Of a stretch of 64,000 bases of DNA, positions 1 to 9,377 are shown piece by piece (the first letter of the stretch is position 1; each line of letters starts with the position of its first letter). The notes below the pieces were generated by a model. The model was not told the DNA's origin and made no database searches. It saw only the letters and a program-made list of their open reading frames with translations. Origin of the DNA: Globisporangium splendens. Lineage: Eukaryota; Oomycota; Peronosporomycetes; Pythiales; Pythiaceae. The stretch spans positions 62,001-126,000 of the forward strand of contig VFIW01000092.1 of NCBI GenBank assembly GCA_006386115.1, in the 5' to 3' direction. Made by a program: the position numbers and the translations under genes.

Positions 1-1777
1 CGTACCCATCGCGATACGTCGTGAGCACAAGGAAGCCGTCGGCCATCGCGCGGTCCTTCGAGTTCGCATCGACGGTGATGACGCCCATCGTGTAGTGACA
101 AGTGAACTCGACGCTCGTGTGTCGTGTCTCCGTGTGGATGTGCGAGTTGCCTTGCGCATCCGTCGCCGTGCGTGTAGTCGTGCCGTCCTCGACCGTCACC
201 TGCTCCTGCCGCGTGAACGAGAAGTAAATCTGCACGCCAGTGGCACTGAGAGCGCGAAGCTTTTGGCACAGCAAGCGCTTCTCCATAATCGCAGGAGAAA
301 AATTGAGAAACAGGAACTCGCTGAACTTATCGTCGCGAATAATCGCTTCATCTTTGGCGTCGTCATAGACCATGACACAGTGAAACGGATATGGCGTGAT
401 GTACATTTTGCCAAAGCACGTCTGCGAATCGAGATGTCTGTCACGCACCCCCGTTGAACCGTTCCAGTACACGTCCACGCCTTCAAGCATCGTTCGAGCC
501 GCCATGCGCATCTGCGCAACGTATTCGTTACGCTGTCCTCCCCAGTGGCGTTTGGTGTTCTGCATCCCCGACGCGACCACAGCTTGCTCCAATGCATGCA
601 GACGCTGCACGAGCTCGTCATTTTTGAAGGAGAGCAAGATCGTTTTCCAGAAGGCATGCCACACGCGGTGTTTTATTTCTCTGTCGAGATCCCACTGAGG
701 GATGATCTGCGCGGGAGGTCCATCAAGAATATCGCGGACAGTGTCACTGAAAGTCAACGTACCGAGCCAGTTCTTGGTAAACTGACGCGTTTTCTTCAAG
801 CTAAACAACATCACGCCTAGCATCACCACCAGGTTGACAAGGCTCACAGTTTGACAAAAGTCACGAAGGATCTCAAAGCGCAGCAACGGCGGCAGCATGG
901 CCAGGAAAGACGTACATGCGCCAACACTCGCACCATTCACGATAGCAGTCACAGCAGCATCGAGACTCTCGCGAGACTCTGTGAACGCCTTGTCAAGATT
1001 CACGAACCCTTCTTGCACGATAAGTCGAGTGAGTGGGGAGTTGTACACATCGATAACTCCCTGCTGTACCACGTCCAGTAGAGGTAAATCTGCAATGTGA
1101 TTGATGGATTCCTTGATTTGAGACGCAAACTGTTCGAGTTCCCCCCACTCTGAGGAGATGGCGTGTGAGCAAAGCGTTCGGAGCTCCAGCAGTTTATCTT
1201 TCGGTAGCGCTTGTGAGACCAGGTGCGCATGAGATTTCAATTCGCCGACCATGGACGCAGCGAGTGGTGTACCCTGTTCGACCATTTCCTTCACGGCATC
1301 CTGCAGTTCGACGCTGACAGTCGAAGAAAGTGCCATGGACGAATGGAATGCCGCAAGCAAGAGTCGACCGATACTCGCTGCGCTCTCTTTCGCGTCAGCG
1401 ATTCCATCTGCTATGGCTTTGGCTGTTGCTTCTTGCAAAGGCTGGAGATCCAACGTATCGGGGAGTAGCTCTTTCGTCGCAGCGTGAACAAAAGACCAGA
1501 GTCCCATGATCTCCATGTTTGCAATTGAAGAGGATGCAGCATTTCCGACTGCGCTGCGCAATTCAGCGAGCCTCGCCAACGGCATCTTGGTGAGGCATTG
1601 CGCGAGTTCCTTGGAGCGATGAAGCTCCTCGACAAAGCCTTGCTTCAGAGGGATTCCAGCGTCAGCCATCTGCTGGAGAGCATTCTGACAATCCGCGCTG
1701 ATATCTCGCGCGAGCGCCGAGACCAAGACGCGACCGACAACTTGGATCTCTTCAATGGGTGTGCGTCTCGCGCTCAT
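1..1777 (-). CDS. Large unknown protein with one membrane segment, 3' end outside window
   Basis: An uninterrupted minus-strand reading frame of 592 codons starts at the ATG at 1775-1777 and runs off the left edge, so the C-terminus is missing. The start is the first ATG after upstream non-coding DNA and gives a protein beginning MSARRTPIEE. About 300 residues of mostly alpha-helical, Leu/Ala/Glu-rich sequence come first. One hydrophobic stretch at about residues 311-327 (VNLVVMLGVMLF) is followed by basic residues, as in a single membrane pass. The part beyond it contains a mixed domain with aromatic and acidic patches (around YITPYPFHCVMVYDD). I recognise no family. Codon use is regular and no intron is needed. 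Coding status is strongly supported by the open length; function is unknown. Confidence 0.75.
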   Translation of the reverse strand, partial: MSARRTPIEEIQVVGRVLVSALARDISADCQNALQQMADAGIPLKQGFVEELHRSKELAQCLTKMPLARLAELRSAVGNAASSSIANMEIMGLWSFVHAATKELLPDTLDLQPLQEATAKAIADGIADAKESAASIGRLLLAAFHSSMALSSTVSVELQDAVKEMVEQGTPLAASMVGELKSHAHLVSQALPKDKLLELRTLCSHAISSEWGELEQFASQIKESINHIADLPLLDVVQQGVIDVYNSPLTRLIVQEGFVNLDKAFTESRESLDAAVTAIVNGASVGACTSFLAMLPPLLRFEILRDFCQTVSLVNLVVMLGVMLFSLKKTRQFTKNWLGTLTFSDTVRDILDGPPAQIIPQWDLDREIKHRVWHAFWKTILLSFKNDELVQRLHALEQAVVASGMQNTKRHWGGQRNEYVAQMRMAARTMLEGVDVYWNGSTGVRDRHLDSQTCFGKMYITPYPFHCVMVYDDAKDEAIIRDDKFSEFLFLNFSPAIMEKRLLCQKLRALSATGVQIYFSFTRQEQVTVEDGTTTRTATDAQGNSHIHTETRHTSVEFTCHYTMGVITVDANSKDRAMADGFLVLTTYRDGY

Positions 1778-1861
1778 AGTTTGAACACTCCCTACCGTTC
1801 ACACGAGCTTGATCTCGAAATGCACGGACACATCAGCGTGTGCTCATAATGTGAGCATTCA

Positions 1862-1908
1862 GTTCCCATTTTGTCCATCTAGCATTATTAGATGAACAAA
1901 ATGAGAAC
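1862..1908. repeat. Imperfect inverted repeat (hairpin), 20-bp arms
   Basis: Arms 1862-1881 and 1889-1908 are reverse complements with two mismatches, separated by 7 bases. The element is AT-rich and sits 85 bp upstream of the start of the minus-strand gene at the left edge. It could be a small transposon relic or a regulatory hairpin; the sequence does not decide. Confidence 0.6.
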
Positions 1909-2221
1909 TCAATGGGAGATGCCTATTTTGAGTCTTCGTGAGTCAAAACAGGCAACAAAAACCCGAAGATCTTCCCCAGCTTTGCTACATTGTTGGTCAG
2001 TTTTGGGGCTGTCACCCAGTCTAGGAACGCTTCCAGCATTCGCCGATCGGAGAGCATAGCAACTTTGAGGATTCACTTCTGTTTGTGCTTGCGCCACAGC
2101 GGTAGCACCAACATGCTTGACGATTCGCGGGGCTATATGATGACTTGCGAACACCCTCATTTGGACAAACGGTTCGGCAGCGGCACATTGTCATCCGTCC
2201 AAACGATCGTGCGCGTTTTTC

Positions 2222-2448
2222 TTCAGTCAAGACTCGATGTCGAAGGCAAGCAGCGGTACTTGAGAGTGCTCAGGCGCAACTCCGACAGAGATTAAACGAG
2301 CCTATGAGCAGCGGGCAAGTACGCGAAAAGCAGTGAGGACGAAGAAGCGAAAGCGCACGCGCAATTGATGTTTTATAGAATTCAGGAAGCGTACGAGAAG
2401 CTGCAGCCAGGTCCCGAAATGTCAGACCGTTGGAGCGAGGAATTATGA
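2222..2448 (+). pseudogene. Decayed 3' fragment of a DNAJC22-like gene
   Basis: This segment matches the last part of the intact DnaJ gene at 7742-8986. It covers the region before the J domain through the tail and stop. From 2222 to about 2315 the match is diverged: small deletions break the frame, and the HPD region is lost. From 2316 to 2448 it is identical to the intact gene because it lies inside the inverted-repeat arm. It cannot make a J domain. It may be the outer remnant of a longer inverted duplication, or an older fragment later overwritten by gene conversion. Confidence 0.75.
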
Positions 2449-4272
2449 AGATACTTGAGTCCACTATGGACTCACTAACAACCTGAAGTTGGAGCGGCAG
2501 TTAGGCTGAGAGCAGAAGCAAAAAGGTGGTGCCTTTTGTTCCCCGTCAGTTAAAGAATTGCCACCGCGGGAGGACAAAGCAGGATGACAACTCGGAAATG
2601 GTTCGAGCTCATCGACGAACGCGGCCAAACGGGGGTAACCGATGTTACAGCAGACGACAACGAGACGATTGTTCGTTTCCGAAAGCGAGTGAAGACCGAG
2701 TCCCCAAACACACTTGCACACGTCGCCCCGTCCAAACTCATCGTTTACGCGAACCGAGCTGCTTTCGACGCGAAGCAGGCGCCGCTTGAAGAGCACGCGC
2801 CGATTGGAGAGCATGGCAACCCAGAAGGTCCACTTGTGGCTGTGGTTGCGCCGCAGCAGCAGAGTAATGTTGCTGTCAATTCTCGGAGTCACGCGTTGCG
2901 CACTCGAGTCGACGCATGGTTCGGCAACGACACGCTATCATCCGCCGAAATGAAAAGACCCAAGTCGAGTGGAGGAGAAGTTGATTTCCAGACTACGAGG
3001 TATCTTGAAATGACTCTCTTGCCTCCGTTGGCGCACCCAATGGTGCGATTTAAGGAGATTATGGAAAGGAAGGCGAACGTTGTGATCTTTGGCGAGTTGA
3101 TGGACAGGACCAAACCGATTTTGGAGAAGCATTGGAATGTCAACATGATCGTGACGGGCACAGAGGGGACTGACTTGAGTCGATTCTACGTCTATGCAGC
3201 CTATCAACTGATTTTCCAGCACCACGAGAAAGCCAAATCGCTCCCTTCCTTTGACTTGGTGTTGAATTTCCGCGACACGTATCACAAGTATTGTGCCAGC
3301 ACGAAGGAGCTCACTTTGCTGACAGCTGACGGAGTTTACGACATATCACTAGAGGATCGTGTGCTTCGGCTGATCGAGGGCGAGTCGTCGCTACTTGTTG
3401 GCTGGAGAGGTGTGTCGATCCTCTTTGCTGCTGTGGGACTTCCTGACATGCACAGCTACGCGAAAGTCGACTCGTACACGTACGTGTTGCCAGTGTGGAT
3501 GTTAGACGAGCTGCAAGCGTTGAATGCAATCCTTCGCGATGACCTGCAGCTGCCGGAAGACGTTCTGAGTGAGAGATACTACAGGTATGGCGGCATCCCG
3601 AGACTCATCTTTATGGCCATGATACGAGAGAATGAAGGAGCGTACAAGAGAGCCATCAATTGACTCAGCGATGCGGACATCGTGCGGTATATCAAAGACG
3701 GTTGTGGCTTGAGAGACCAAGACAGAAACTGCATCTACCGAGTCCTGCGGATGGTGCCGGGCGAACGCGATTTTCGAGCGAAGTACCATTGGGACTTTTT
3801 GTCGAAGCATGCCGCCGAAGCATTTAAGCGACCATGGAGCGAGTAGTTTGACGACAAAAAGAGCCTACGATGGTGTTTCGGAGTCCGCTTGAGTGCATAT
3901 GATTGATGGACGACTCGGGACGAATGTTGGTGGCAAGATAAACGAGTCGAAATATATGTATTTGTGTTAAGAAAGCGCAGCTTTGTACCTTATGCTGCCT
4001 CTTCTCCGAACTGCTTCAGCGCTTCAATCTGTTGTTCCTTGGACAACCGGATGCGTCCTCGCCAATGCTCCTGGAGCCGCAACGGCTGGTTGTCAGTCAG
4101 CGCCTCGACCATCTGCTGCACGTCTTCTTTCGAGTTGAGCATGCCGAACCAGTCGCCGGTGGGGTACACGACGCAGTTCCCAGCGTACCGATGGCCACCG
4201 TAGTGACTCGCAGCCCAGAGGTGCAGCGGTACCTTGGCGTCTGTCGCGATCTCATCCAGCCACTGGAGCATC
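2316..4272 (+). repeat. Left arm of 1,957-bp inverted repeat
   Basis: Every position x in this arm pairs with 10190-x in the right arm (5918-7874). I checked both boundaries base by base, and the shared open frames inside the arms translate identically. The arm holds the 3' tail of the DnaJ copy, a whole CRN-like gene and most of the last exon of the AIM32-like gene. The inner boundary (4272/5918) is sharp, with unrelated sequence beyond. The outer boundary (2316/7874) passes into diverged but still homologous DnaJ sequence. Confidence 0.9.
2584..3663 (+). CDS. Crinkler (CRN)-like effector with early stop, left copy
   Basis: The 359-residue product begins with a CRN-type ubiquitin-like N-terminal domain (about 1-90: KWFELID at 5-11, then APSKLIVYANRAAF and PLVAVV). 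This is the variant that lacks the classical LFLAK motif. The rest resembles the P-loop NTPase (RHSP/STAND-like) region of CRN proteins: a GTEGTDLS segment at about 192-199 in the Walker A position, a VLPVW segment, and a GGIPR motif near the end. The Walker A lysine is absent. A TGA at 3661-3663 ends the frame, yet it stays open and family-like for another 60 codons to TAG at 3844-3846, so the protein is probably truncated. CRNs are host-translocated effectors; here the function is inferred from homology only. No signal peptide is obvious. An identical copy lies at 6527-7606. Confidence 0.75.
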   Translation: MTTRKWFELIDERGQTGVTDVTADDNETIVRFRKRVKTESPNTLAHVAPSKLIVYANRAAFDAKQAPLEEHAPIGEHGNPEGPLVAVVAPQQQSNVAVNSRSHALRTRVDAWFGNDTLSSAEMKRPKSSGGEVDFQTTRYLEMTLLPPLAHPMVRFKEIMERKANVVIFGELMDRTKPILEKHWNVNMIVTGTEGTDLSRFYVYAAYQLIFQHHEKAKSLPSFDLVLNFRDTYHKYCASTKELTLLTADGVYDISLEDRVLRLIEGESSLLVGWRGVSILFAAVGLPDMHSYAKVDSYTYVLPVWMLDELQALNAILRDDLQLPEDVLSERYYRYGGIPRLIFMAMIRENEGAYKRAIN

Positions 4273-5374
4273 TTGGGTCCGGCGCAGGCACAACGGAAAT
4301 CCCTGCACGAAAAGAAGTATGGGTCAGCTTTTGCAATGGTAAGTTGCAGTTTTGCAGACGCCGAGAGTTCGTACCGGTTCGCATGCGCACAGGCGAGCAT
4401 GTGGAAACCTTGCTCAATCGGGGAGTAGCGCAAGTTTCTACACGAAGGTCAGGAATATCAACAATGTTAGTATGTGAGGCGCACAGTCACGACCATCACC
4501 ATTAAAAGAATCGTGCACGTACAGGTTTTCGAGCGCCTGCGGCAGGGATTCTGCATTGTGCACGCCTTCTTCCACCAGCGCCTCGACTAGAAACCCACAA
4601 AGCAAATGCAAGTTAGAGTCCATCACACACGTCAATGTTCCAAGTGTCTCAAAGTTGTTTGCACGCACTGTTTGACTTGGAGACATCGTGGATGCGAATA
4701 TTTTCTGGAAACACGAGCACGTCGTGGCTGTCGGCGAGATCTTTCGGTTCGGTTGCTATTTGAGCGTCCTGCGCTTGATCGGAACACGTTGCGCTCTTGT
4801 ACGGAATCGCTGCCGTGACATTAAGCGGACTCGACTTTGCGTCTCCTCCACGTTTGCTCTCAATAGCGTGTAAACTCTGTATTTTCAGTGCGCATTGCGT
4901 CAAGGTCAGTCACCATATCGCGCGTTATTTCCATGCAATCTGCAGCTGTTCTCTGCGTCACCTGAGCGTATGACGAGATAATGTGATCCGAGAACTCGAG
5001 CTTTTTGGGCCAGTCCTCGGCGCGTCCGTGGGCATCGACAATGACGAAATGACGCTCGTAATACTGCAGCAACAGCACCAAAACACATTTTCACACCACG
5101 AAATGAGTCGAAACGTCCATGCAGCAAGGCACAGATCTTCAATGCCCACACACACACACACGCAGCGCACCGGAACGGTGCCTTCAATGGCGCGCGGCTG
5201 CATGCGCGCAGCGCGTCGTGCTGCTCTCGCGGCGGCTGCATCGATCGCCTCCGCTGCTGCTGGAGACGCGTCGCTGGAGGCGCTGCGCACGCCACTGCAC
5301 TGCAGCAGCACACTGCGCTGGGAGATGGCAGAAGGGATCGCGCGCAGCAAGCGCACTCGCGTCGTCTGCAGCAT
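3990..5374 (-). CDS. AIM32: AIM32-like sucrase/ferredoxin-like protein, probably mitochondrial
   Basis: Six exons join in phase: 5171-5374, 4962-5063, 4669-4876, 4523-4586, 4375-4437 and 3990-4302, giving 317 residues. Introns are 72-107 bp with GT/AG ends, one with a TACTAAC branch site, and three with GTACG or GTGCG donors. The ATG at 5374 is preferred over an upstream in-frame GTG. The N-terminus is rich in Arg, Ser and Ala, as in mitochondrial presequences. Family marks are YYERHFVIV...DWPKKLE, FPENIRIHDV, a CAHANRDFRCACAGPK cysteine motif and SHYGGHRYAGN...YPTGDWFGML. These fit the thioredoxin-like Suc/Fer fold of AIM32 proteins, which are linked to mitochondrial redox homeostasis. The last exon lies in the inverted-repeat arm, so part of it is duplicated at 5918-6200. 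Confidence 0.85.
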
Positions 5375-5917
5375 CGTTTCGAGTGACACAATTTGAGGAA
5401 TGAGCTCCTCATGTCAATCAAACGGCATTCGCCATTTGTGGCAATCACGAGTCGGTGGCGAAAATCGGCATCATAACGACCAACACTCTGTTGTTGTGTG
5501 GTCGTATGGTGGCATTAGCCATAAAGACGCGTGGCAGCAGCCAATCGCAGTCGAGTATTTGTGAAACAGCCATAATCGAATATTGTGAAAGCTAATAGTG
5601 ACATGATTACACCGTTGTATGCGTTTGAAGAGGTTTAACACACCACCTGAAAGTCGGAACGTTGGTCAAATCTGTGACGTGTGAGACCGAAAAGATGCTG
5701 CTGCTTTTCATGGAAATGCCACAGACGAAGCCTTTGCACTGCCCCACATGCATTGATCGAAAGCGTAGTTCATGCTGCTTCGTGTGGCTACCACGTAGGC
5801 CACAGCATCTCATAAATATTACATCCATAGGTGCCCATCACGAATTACAAATCGCGTCAAACTCGGACTTGTGTGCACTGTGGCGAATTTGGAGGCTGTG
5901 CTGCAGTGCCTCCACTC
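4273..5917. other. Spacer of the inverted repeat
   Basis: The spacer between the arms carries AIM32-like exons 1-5 and the start of exon 6. From 5375 to 5917 it is non-coding. This part includes a CCAAT-type box at about 5542 that could serve the minus-strand AIM32-like gene. A short CA repeat (about 5149-5163) lies in the first intron. No further gene was seen here; an open frame from 5662 that enters the right arm is chance sequence fused to the AIM32 fragment. Confidence 0.6.
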
Positions 5918-6200
5918 GATGCTCCAGTGGCTGGATGAGATCGCGACAGACGCCAAGGTACCGCTGCACCTCTGGGCTGCGAGTCACTACGGTGGCCATC
6001 GGTACGCTGGGAACTGCGTCGTGTACCCCACCGGCGACTGGTTCGGCATGCTCAACTCGAAAGAAGACGTGCAGCAGATGGTCGAGGCGCTGACTGACAA
6101 CCAGCCGTTGCGGCTCCAGGAGCATTGGCGAGGACGCATCCGGTTGTCCAAGGAACAACAGATTGAAGCGCTGAAGCAGTTCGGAGAAGAGGCAGCATAA
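5918..6200 (+). pseudogene. Truncated copy of the AIM32-like last exon
   Basis: Identical to the 3' 283 bases of the AIM32-like coding sequence (residues from MLQWLDE to the stop). It begins abruptly at the repeat boundary without the cysteine motif or upstream exons. The fragment retains the SHYGGHRYAGN half of the domain but has no promoter or splice acceptor of its own. It is a by-product of the inverted duplication and is unlikely to give a functional protein. Confidence 0.85.
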
Positions 6201-6526
6201 GGTACAAAGCTGCGCTTTCTTAACACAAATACATATATTTCGACTCGTTTATCTTGCCACCAACATTCGTCCCGAGTCGTCCATCAATCATATGCACTCA
6301 AGCGGACTCCGAAACACCATCGTAGGCTCTTTTTGTCGTCAAACTACTCGCTCCATGGTCGCTTAAATGCTTCGGCGGCATGCTTCGACAAAAAGTCCCA
6401 ATGGTACTTCGCTCGAAAATCGCGTTCGCCCGGCACCATCCGCAGGACTCGGTAGATGCAGTTTCTGTCTTGGTCTCTCAAGCCACAACCGTCTTTGATA
6501 TACCGCACGATGTCCGCATCGCTGAG

Positions 6527-7606
6527 TCAATTGATGGCTCTCTTGTACGCTCCTTCATTCTCTCGTATCATGGCCATAAAGATGAGTCTCGGGATGCCGC
6601 CATACCTGTAGTATCTCTCACTCAGAACGTCTTCCGGCAGCTGCAGGTCATCGCGAAGGATTGCATTCAACGCTTGCAGCTCGTCTAACATCCACACTGG
6701 CAACACGTACGTGTACGAGTCGACTTTCGCGTAGCTGTGCATGTCAGGAAGTCCCACAGCAGCAAAGAGGATCGACACACCTCTCCAGCCAACAAGTAGC
6801 GACGACTCGCCCTCGATCAGCCGAAGCACACGATCCTCTAGTGATATGTCGTAAACTCCGTCAGCTGTCAGCAAAGTGAGCTCCTTCGTGCTGGCACAAT
6901 ACTTGTGATACGTGTCGCGGAAATTCAACACCAAGTCAAAGGAAGGGAGCGATTTGGCTTTCTCGTGGTGCTGGAAAATCAGTTGATAGGCTGCATAGAC
7001 GTAGAATCGACTCAAGTCAGTCCCCTCTGTGCCCGTCACGATCATGTTGACATTCCAATGCTTCTCCAAAATCGGTTTGGTCCTGTCCATCAACTCGCCA
7101 AAGATCACAACGTTCGCCTTCCTTTCCATAATCTCCTTAAATCGCACCATTGGGTGCGCCAACGGAGGCAAGAGAGTCATTTCAAGATACCTCGTAGTCT
7201 GGAAATCAACTTCTCCTCCACTCGACTTGGGTCTTTTCATTTCGGCGGATGATAGCGTGTCGTTGCCGAACCATGCGTCGACTCGAGTGCGCAACGCGTG
7301 ACTCCGAGAATTGACAGCAACATTACTCTGCTGCTGCGGCGCAACCACAGCCACAAGTGGACCTTCTGGGTTGCCATGCTCTCCAATCGGCGCGTGCTCT
7401 TCAAGCGGCGCCTGCTTCGCGTCGAAAGCAGCTCGGTTCGCGTAAACGATGAGTTTGGACGGGGCGACGTGTGCAAGTGTGTTTGGGGACTCGGTCTTCA
7501 CTCGCTTTCGGAAACGAACAATCGTCTCGTTGTCGTCTGCTGTAACATCGGTTACCCCCGTTTGGCCGCGTTCGTCGATGAGCTCGAACCATTTCCGAGT
7601 TGTCAT
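6527..7606 (-). CDS. Crinkler (CRN)-like effector with early stop, right copy
   Basis: Encodes the same 359 residues as the left copy, including the CRN-type N-terminal domain, the Walker A-like segment without lysine, and the same TGA. The frame stays open beyond the stop to 6344. It lies 135 bp downstream of the DNAJC22-like stop codon, on the same strand. With no base difference, the two copies are either very recently duplicated or kept alike by gene conversion. Sharing the stop means it arose before the duplication or was spread by conversion. Confidence 0.75.
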   Translation of the reverse strand: MTTRKWFELIDERGQTGVTDVTADDNETIVRFRKRVKTESPNTLAHVAPSKLIVYANRAAFDAKQAPLEEHAPIGEHGNPEGPLVAVVAPQQQSNVAVNSRSHALRTRVDAWFGNDTLSSAEMKRPKSSGGEVDFQTTRYLEMTLLPPLAHPMVRFKEIMERKANVVIFGELMDRTKPILEKHWNVNMIVTGTEGTDLSRFYVYAAYQLIFQHHEKAKSLPSFDLVLNFRDTYHKYCASTKELTLLTADGVYDISLEDRVLRLIEGESSLLVGWRGVSILFAAVGLPDMHSYAKVDSYTYVLPVWMLDELQALNAILRDDLQLPEDVLSERYYRYGGIPRLIFMAMIRENEGAYKRAIN

Positions 7607-7741
7607 CCTGCTTTGTCCTCCCGCGGTGGCAATTCTTTAACTGACGGGGAACAAAAGGCACCACCTTTTTGCTTCTGCTCTCAGCCTAACTGCCGCTCCA
7701 ACTTCAGGTTGTTAGTGAGTCCATAGTGGACTCAAGTATCT

Positions 7742-8986
7742 TCATAATTCCTCGCTCCAACGGTCTGACATTTCGGGACCTGGCTGCAGCTTCTCGTACG
7801 CTTCCTGAATTCTATAAAACATCAATTGCGCGTGCGCTTTCGCTTCTTCGTCCTCACTGCTTTTCGCGTACTTGTCCGGGTGCCACTGAAGCGCGAGCTG
7901 TTTGTAGGCTTGCTTGATCTCTGCCAAAGTCGGTTCTGGATCAAGCCCGAGCACCTTCAAGTACCGCTGCCTGCCCGTCACGTCGAGTCTTGACTGGAAT
8001 GCGCGCCATTTTGAATCAAAGTTGTTGCCACCATCCCGATTCCATTGTTGGCCTTGAGACCAAGAGAACTCACGCTGAAAGGAAGCGCTGGAGCCATTAG
8101 TCGCGAAGATACTCGAGAATAAGTCGCCAAGGTCGTCCAAGAGCGCCTCGCGCGCATGAAACACGTTGCTCGCGACTTCATATACCGAGAACGTCTGTTC
8201 GTGTCCTTGAGCATCAACCACGGTGACTTGTCCATGGAACAGCATCGCCGTGCCAGATGTGAGCGTGAAGCCGCCGAGAAAGCCATAATAGGTCAACAAC
8301 GTGCGCCACCAGCTTGCCTTGTTCTGCTTCTCTGGAACAACTTGCTTGCTTGTCACCGCTGTCAAACGGCTTGAGCCTTCGTTATGCCTAAGTGGATCCG
8401 TAAATGCCTTGTACGTCTCACTCCATTGCCGCGCAATCCAGAACATGCCGCAGCCAAGACCGACCGCCATTGTCTTTGCATTCTTGTACATTGGGTCTTC
8501 TACCTCTCCCTCTGTGTGAATATACACAGGCACAAGCACCGCTGTCATTACAGCAACAACACGGCGCCAGGACGACTTGATCGAGAGCTCCAGCGCTTCA
8601 CCAGAGAACACGATGGCCTTGGACGCGCCAAGAAGGAACAGCACCTCGTAGCTCCACGATGGCGCTCTCTTTGGGATCAATGATGCCGCGATTGCGCCAA
8701 AGAGCTGCGCTATCGCGAACTGTAGCAGCAGCACGAGCCACGCGATGCGCGGCTGCGCGTGGAAGCGCTGCGCGATCTGCTGCATCGCGACGAACTCGGC
8801 GTCGGCGTTGGCTTCGCGCACAAACGTCGGGATCAGCAGCAAGTCGCGCCACCAGCCGACGCCGCAGCCGTTGAGCGTGATCGCGTGCAGGAACGCGGCG
8901 TGTGGCCGACGCAGATAGAGGTGGTGCAGCCCCGCCCAGAAGCCAAAGAGCCACAGGAGATACGCCACCGCCACGCGCTTCGCCAT
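7742..8986 (-). CDS. DNAJC22: DNAJC22-like membrane J-domain protein
   Basis: A single exon of 414 codons with a clean ATG. The N-terminus is a TM2-type hydrophobic hairpin (YLLWLFGFWAGLHHLYL). Several more hydrophobic segments follow up to about residue 260. The C-terminal J domain (about 343-403) has RYLKVLGLDPEPT, an intact HPD tripeptide that activates Hsp70 ATPase, and a QEAYEKL helix. TM2 plus membrane segments plus a C-terminal J domain is the DNAJC22 (Wurst) layout, linked in animals to clathrin-mediated endocytosis. The last 133 coding bases belong to the inverted-repeat arm. It diverges from the plus-strand gene at 9378, sharing a 391-bp intergenic region. Confidence 0.9.
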   Translation of the reverse strand: MAKRVAVAYLLWLFGFWAGLHHLYLRRPHAAFLHAITLNGCGVGWWRDLLLIPTFVREANADAEFVAMQQIAQRFHAQPRIAWLVLLLQFAIAQLFGAIAASLIPKRAPSWSYEVLFLLGASKAIVFSGEALELSIKSSWRRVVAVMTAVLVPVYIHTEGEVEDPMYKNAKTMAVGLGCGMFWIARQWSETYKAFTDPLRHNEGSSRLTAVTSKQVVPEKQNKASWWRTLLTYYGFLGGFTLTSGTAMLFHGQVTVVDAQGHEQTFSVYEVASNVFHAREALLDDLGDLFSSIFATNGSSASFQREFSWSQGQQWNRDGGNNFDSKWRAFQSRLDVTGRQRYLKVLGLDPEPTLAEIKQAYKQLALQWHPDKYAKSSEDEEAKAHAQLMFYRIQEAYEKLQPGPEMSDRWSEEL

Positions 8987-9377
8987 GGCGCAAATGGGAG
9001 GAATGACGGAAGTGTCGACTGAGGATTAAGAGGGTTGGTATCGAACTGGATGAATACCGGTATTGATATTGAACAACCGGTACTTTTCCAGTCGTAGAAA
9101 TACCTGTTTATAGTGAATAGCTGAGAAACCTTCAGTGATGCAAGTAGCAATCAATTAATTGTTTTACGATGAGTTGGTGAGTTTATTATGCGAGGTCAGT
9201 TGGCTGTGTTAGCAATTATACAGACCTGCATAGAGTGTATAAATGACGAGTGAAATTAGTCGTGCTGCATCGAAAGCATTCAAATAATTGCATGAGGTAT
9301 CCCTTACACTCTGCGAATACTCATTATGAGAGGTAGGATAGGACTTTTACGACCTTTCGAGTGCCTTGGTGTCGCGA
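8987..9377. promoter_or_regulatory. Divergent promoter region between DnaJ and NOXRED1-like genes
   Basis: 391 bp separate the two start codons. The region is AT-rich compared with its flanks and holds two ACCGGT-containing palindromes (about 9056-9062 and 9075-9081). No open frame is credible here. Promoter activity in both directions is inferred from gene orientation only. Confidence 0.5.

Larger units (their letters stand above)
5918..7874 (-). repeat. Right arm of 1,957-bp inverted repeat
   Basis: Exact reverse complement of 2316-4272. It contains the truncated AIM32-like last exon (plus strand), the second CRN-like copy (minus strand) and the last 133 bases of the intact DNAJC22-like gene. 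The DnaJ gene is complete only on this side and the AIM32-like gene only on the left. The ancestral order may therefore have been AIM32-CRN-DnaJ in one of the two orientations. Confidence 0.9.

Noticed and set aside
5662..6093. 143-codon plus-strand frame crossing the right repeat boundary
   Set aside because: It fuses unrelated spacer sequence to an out-of-frame reading of the AIM32-like fragment.
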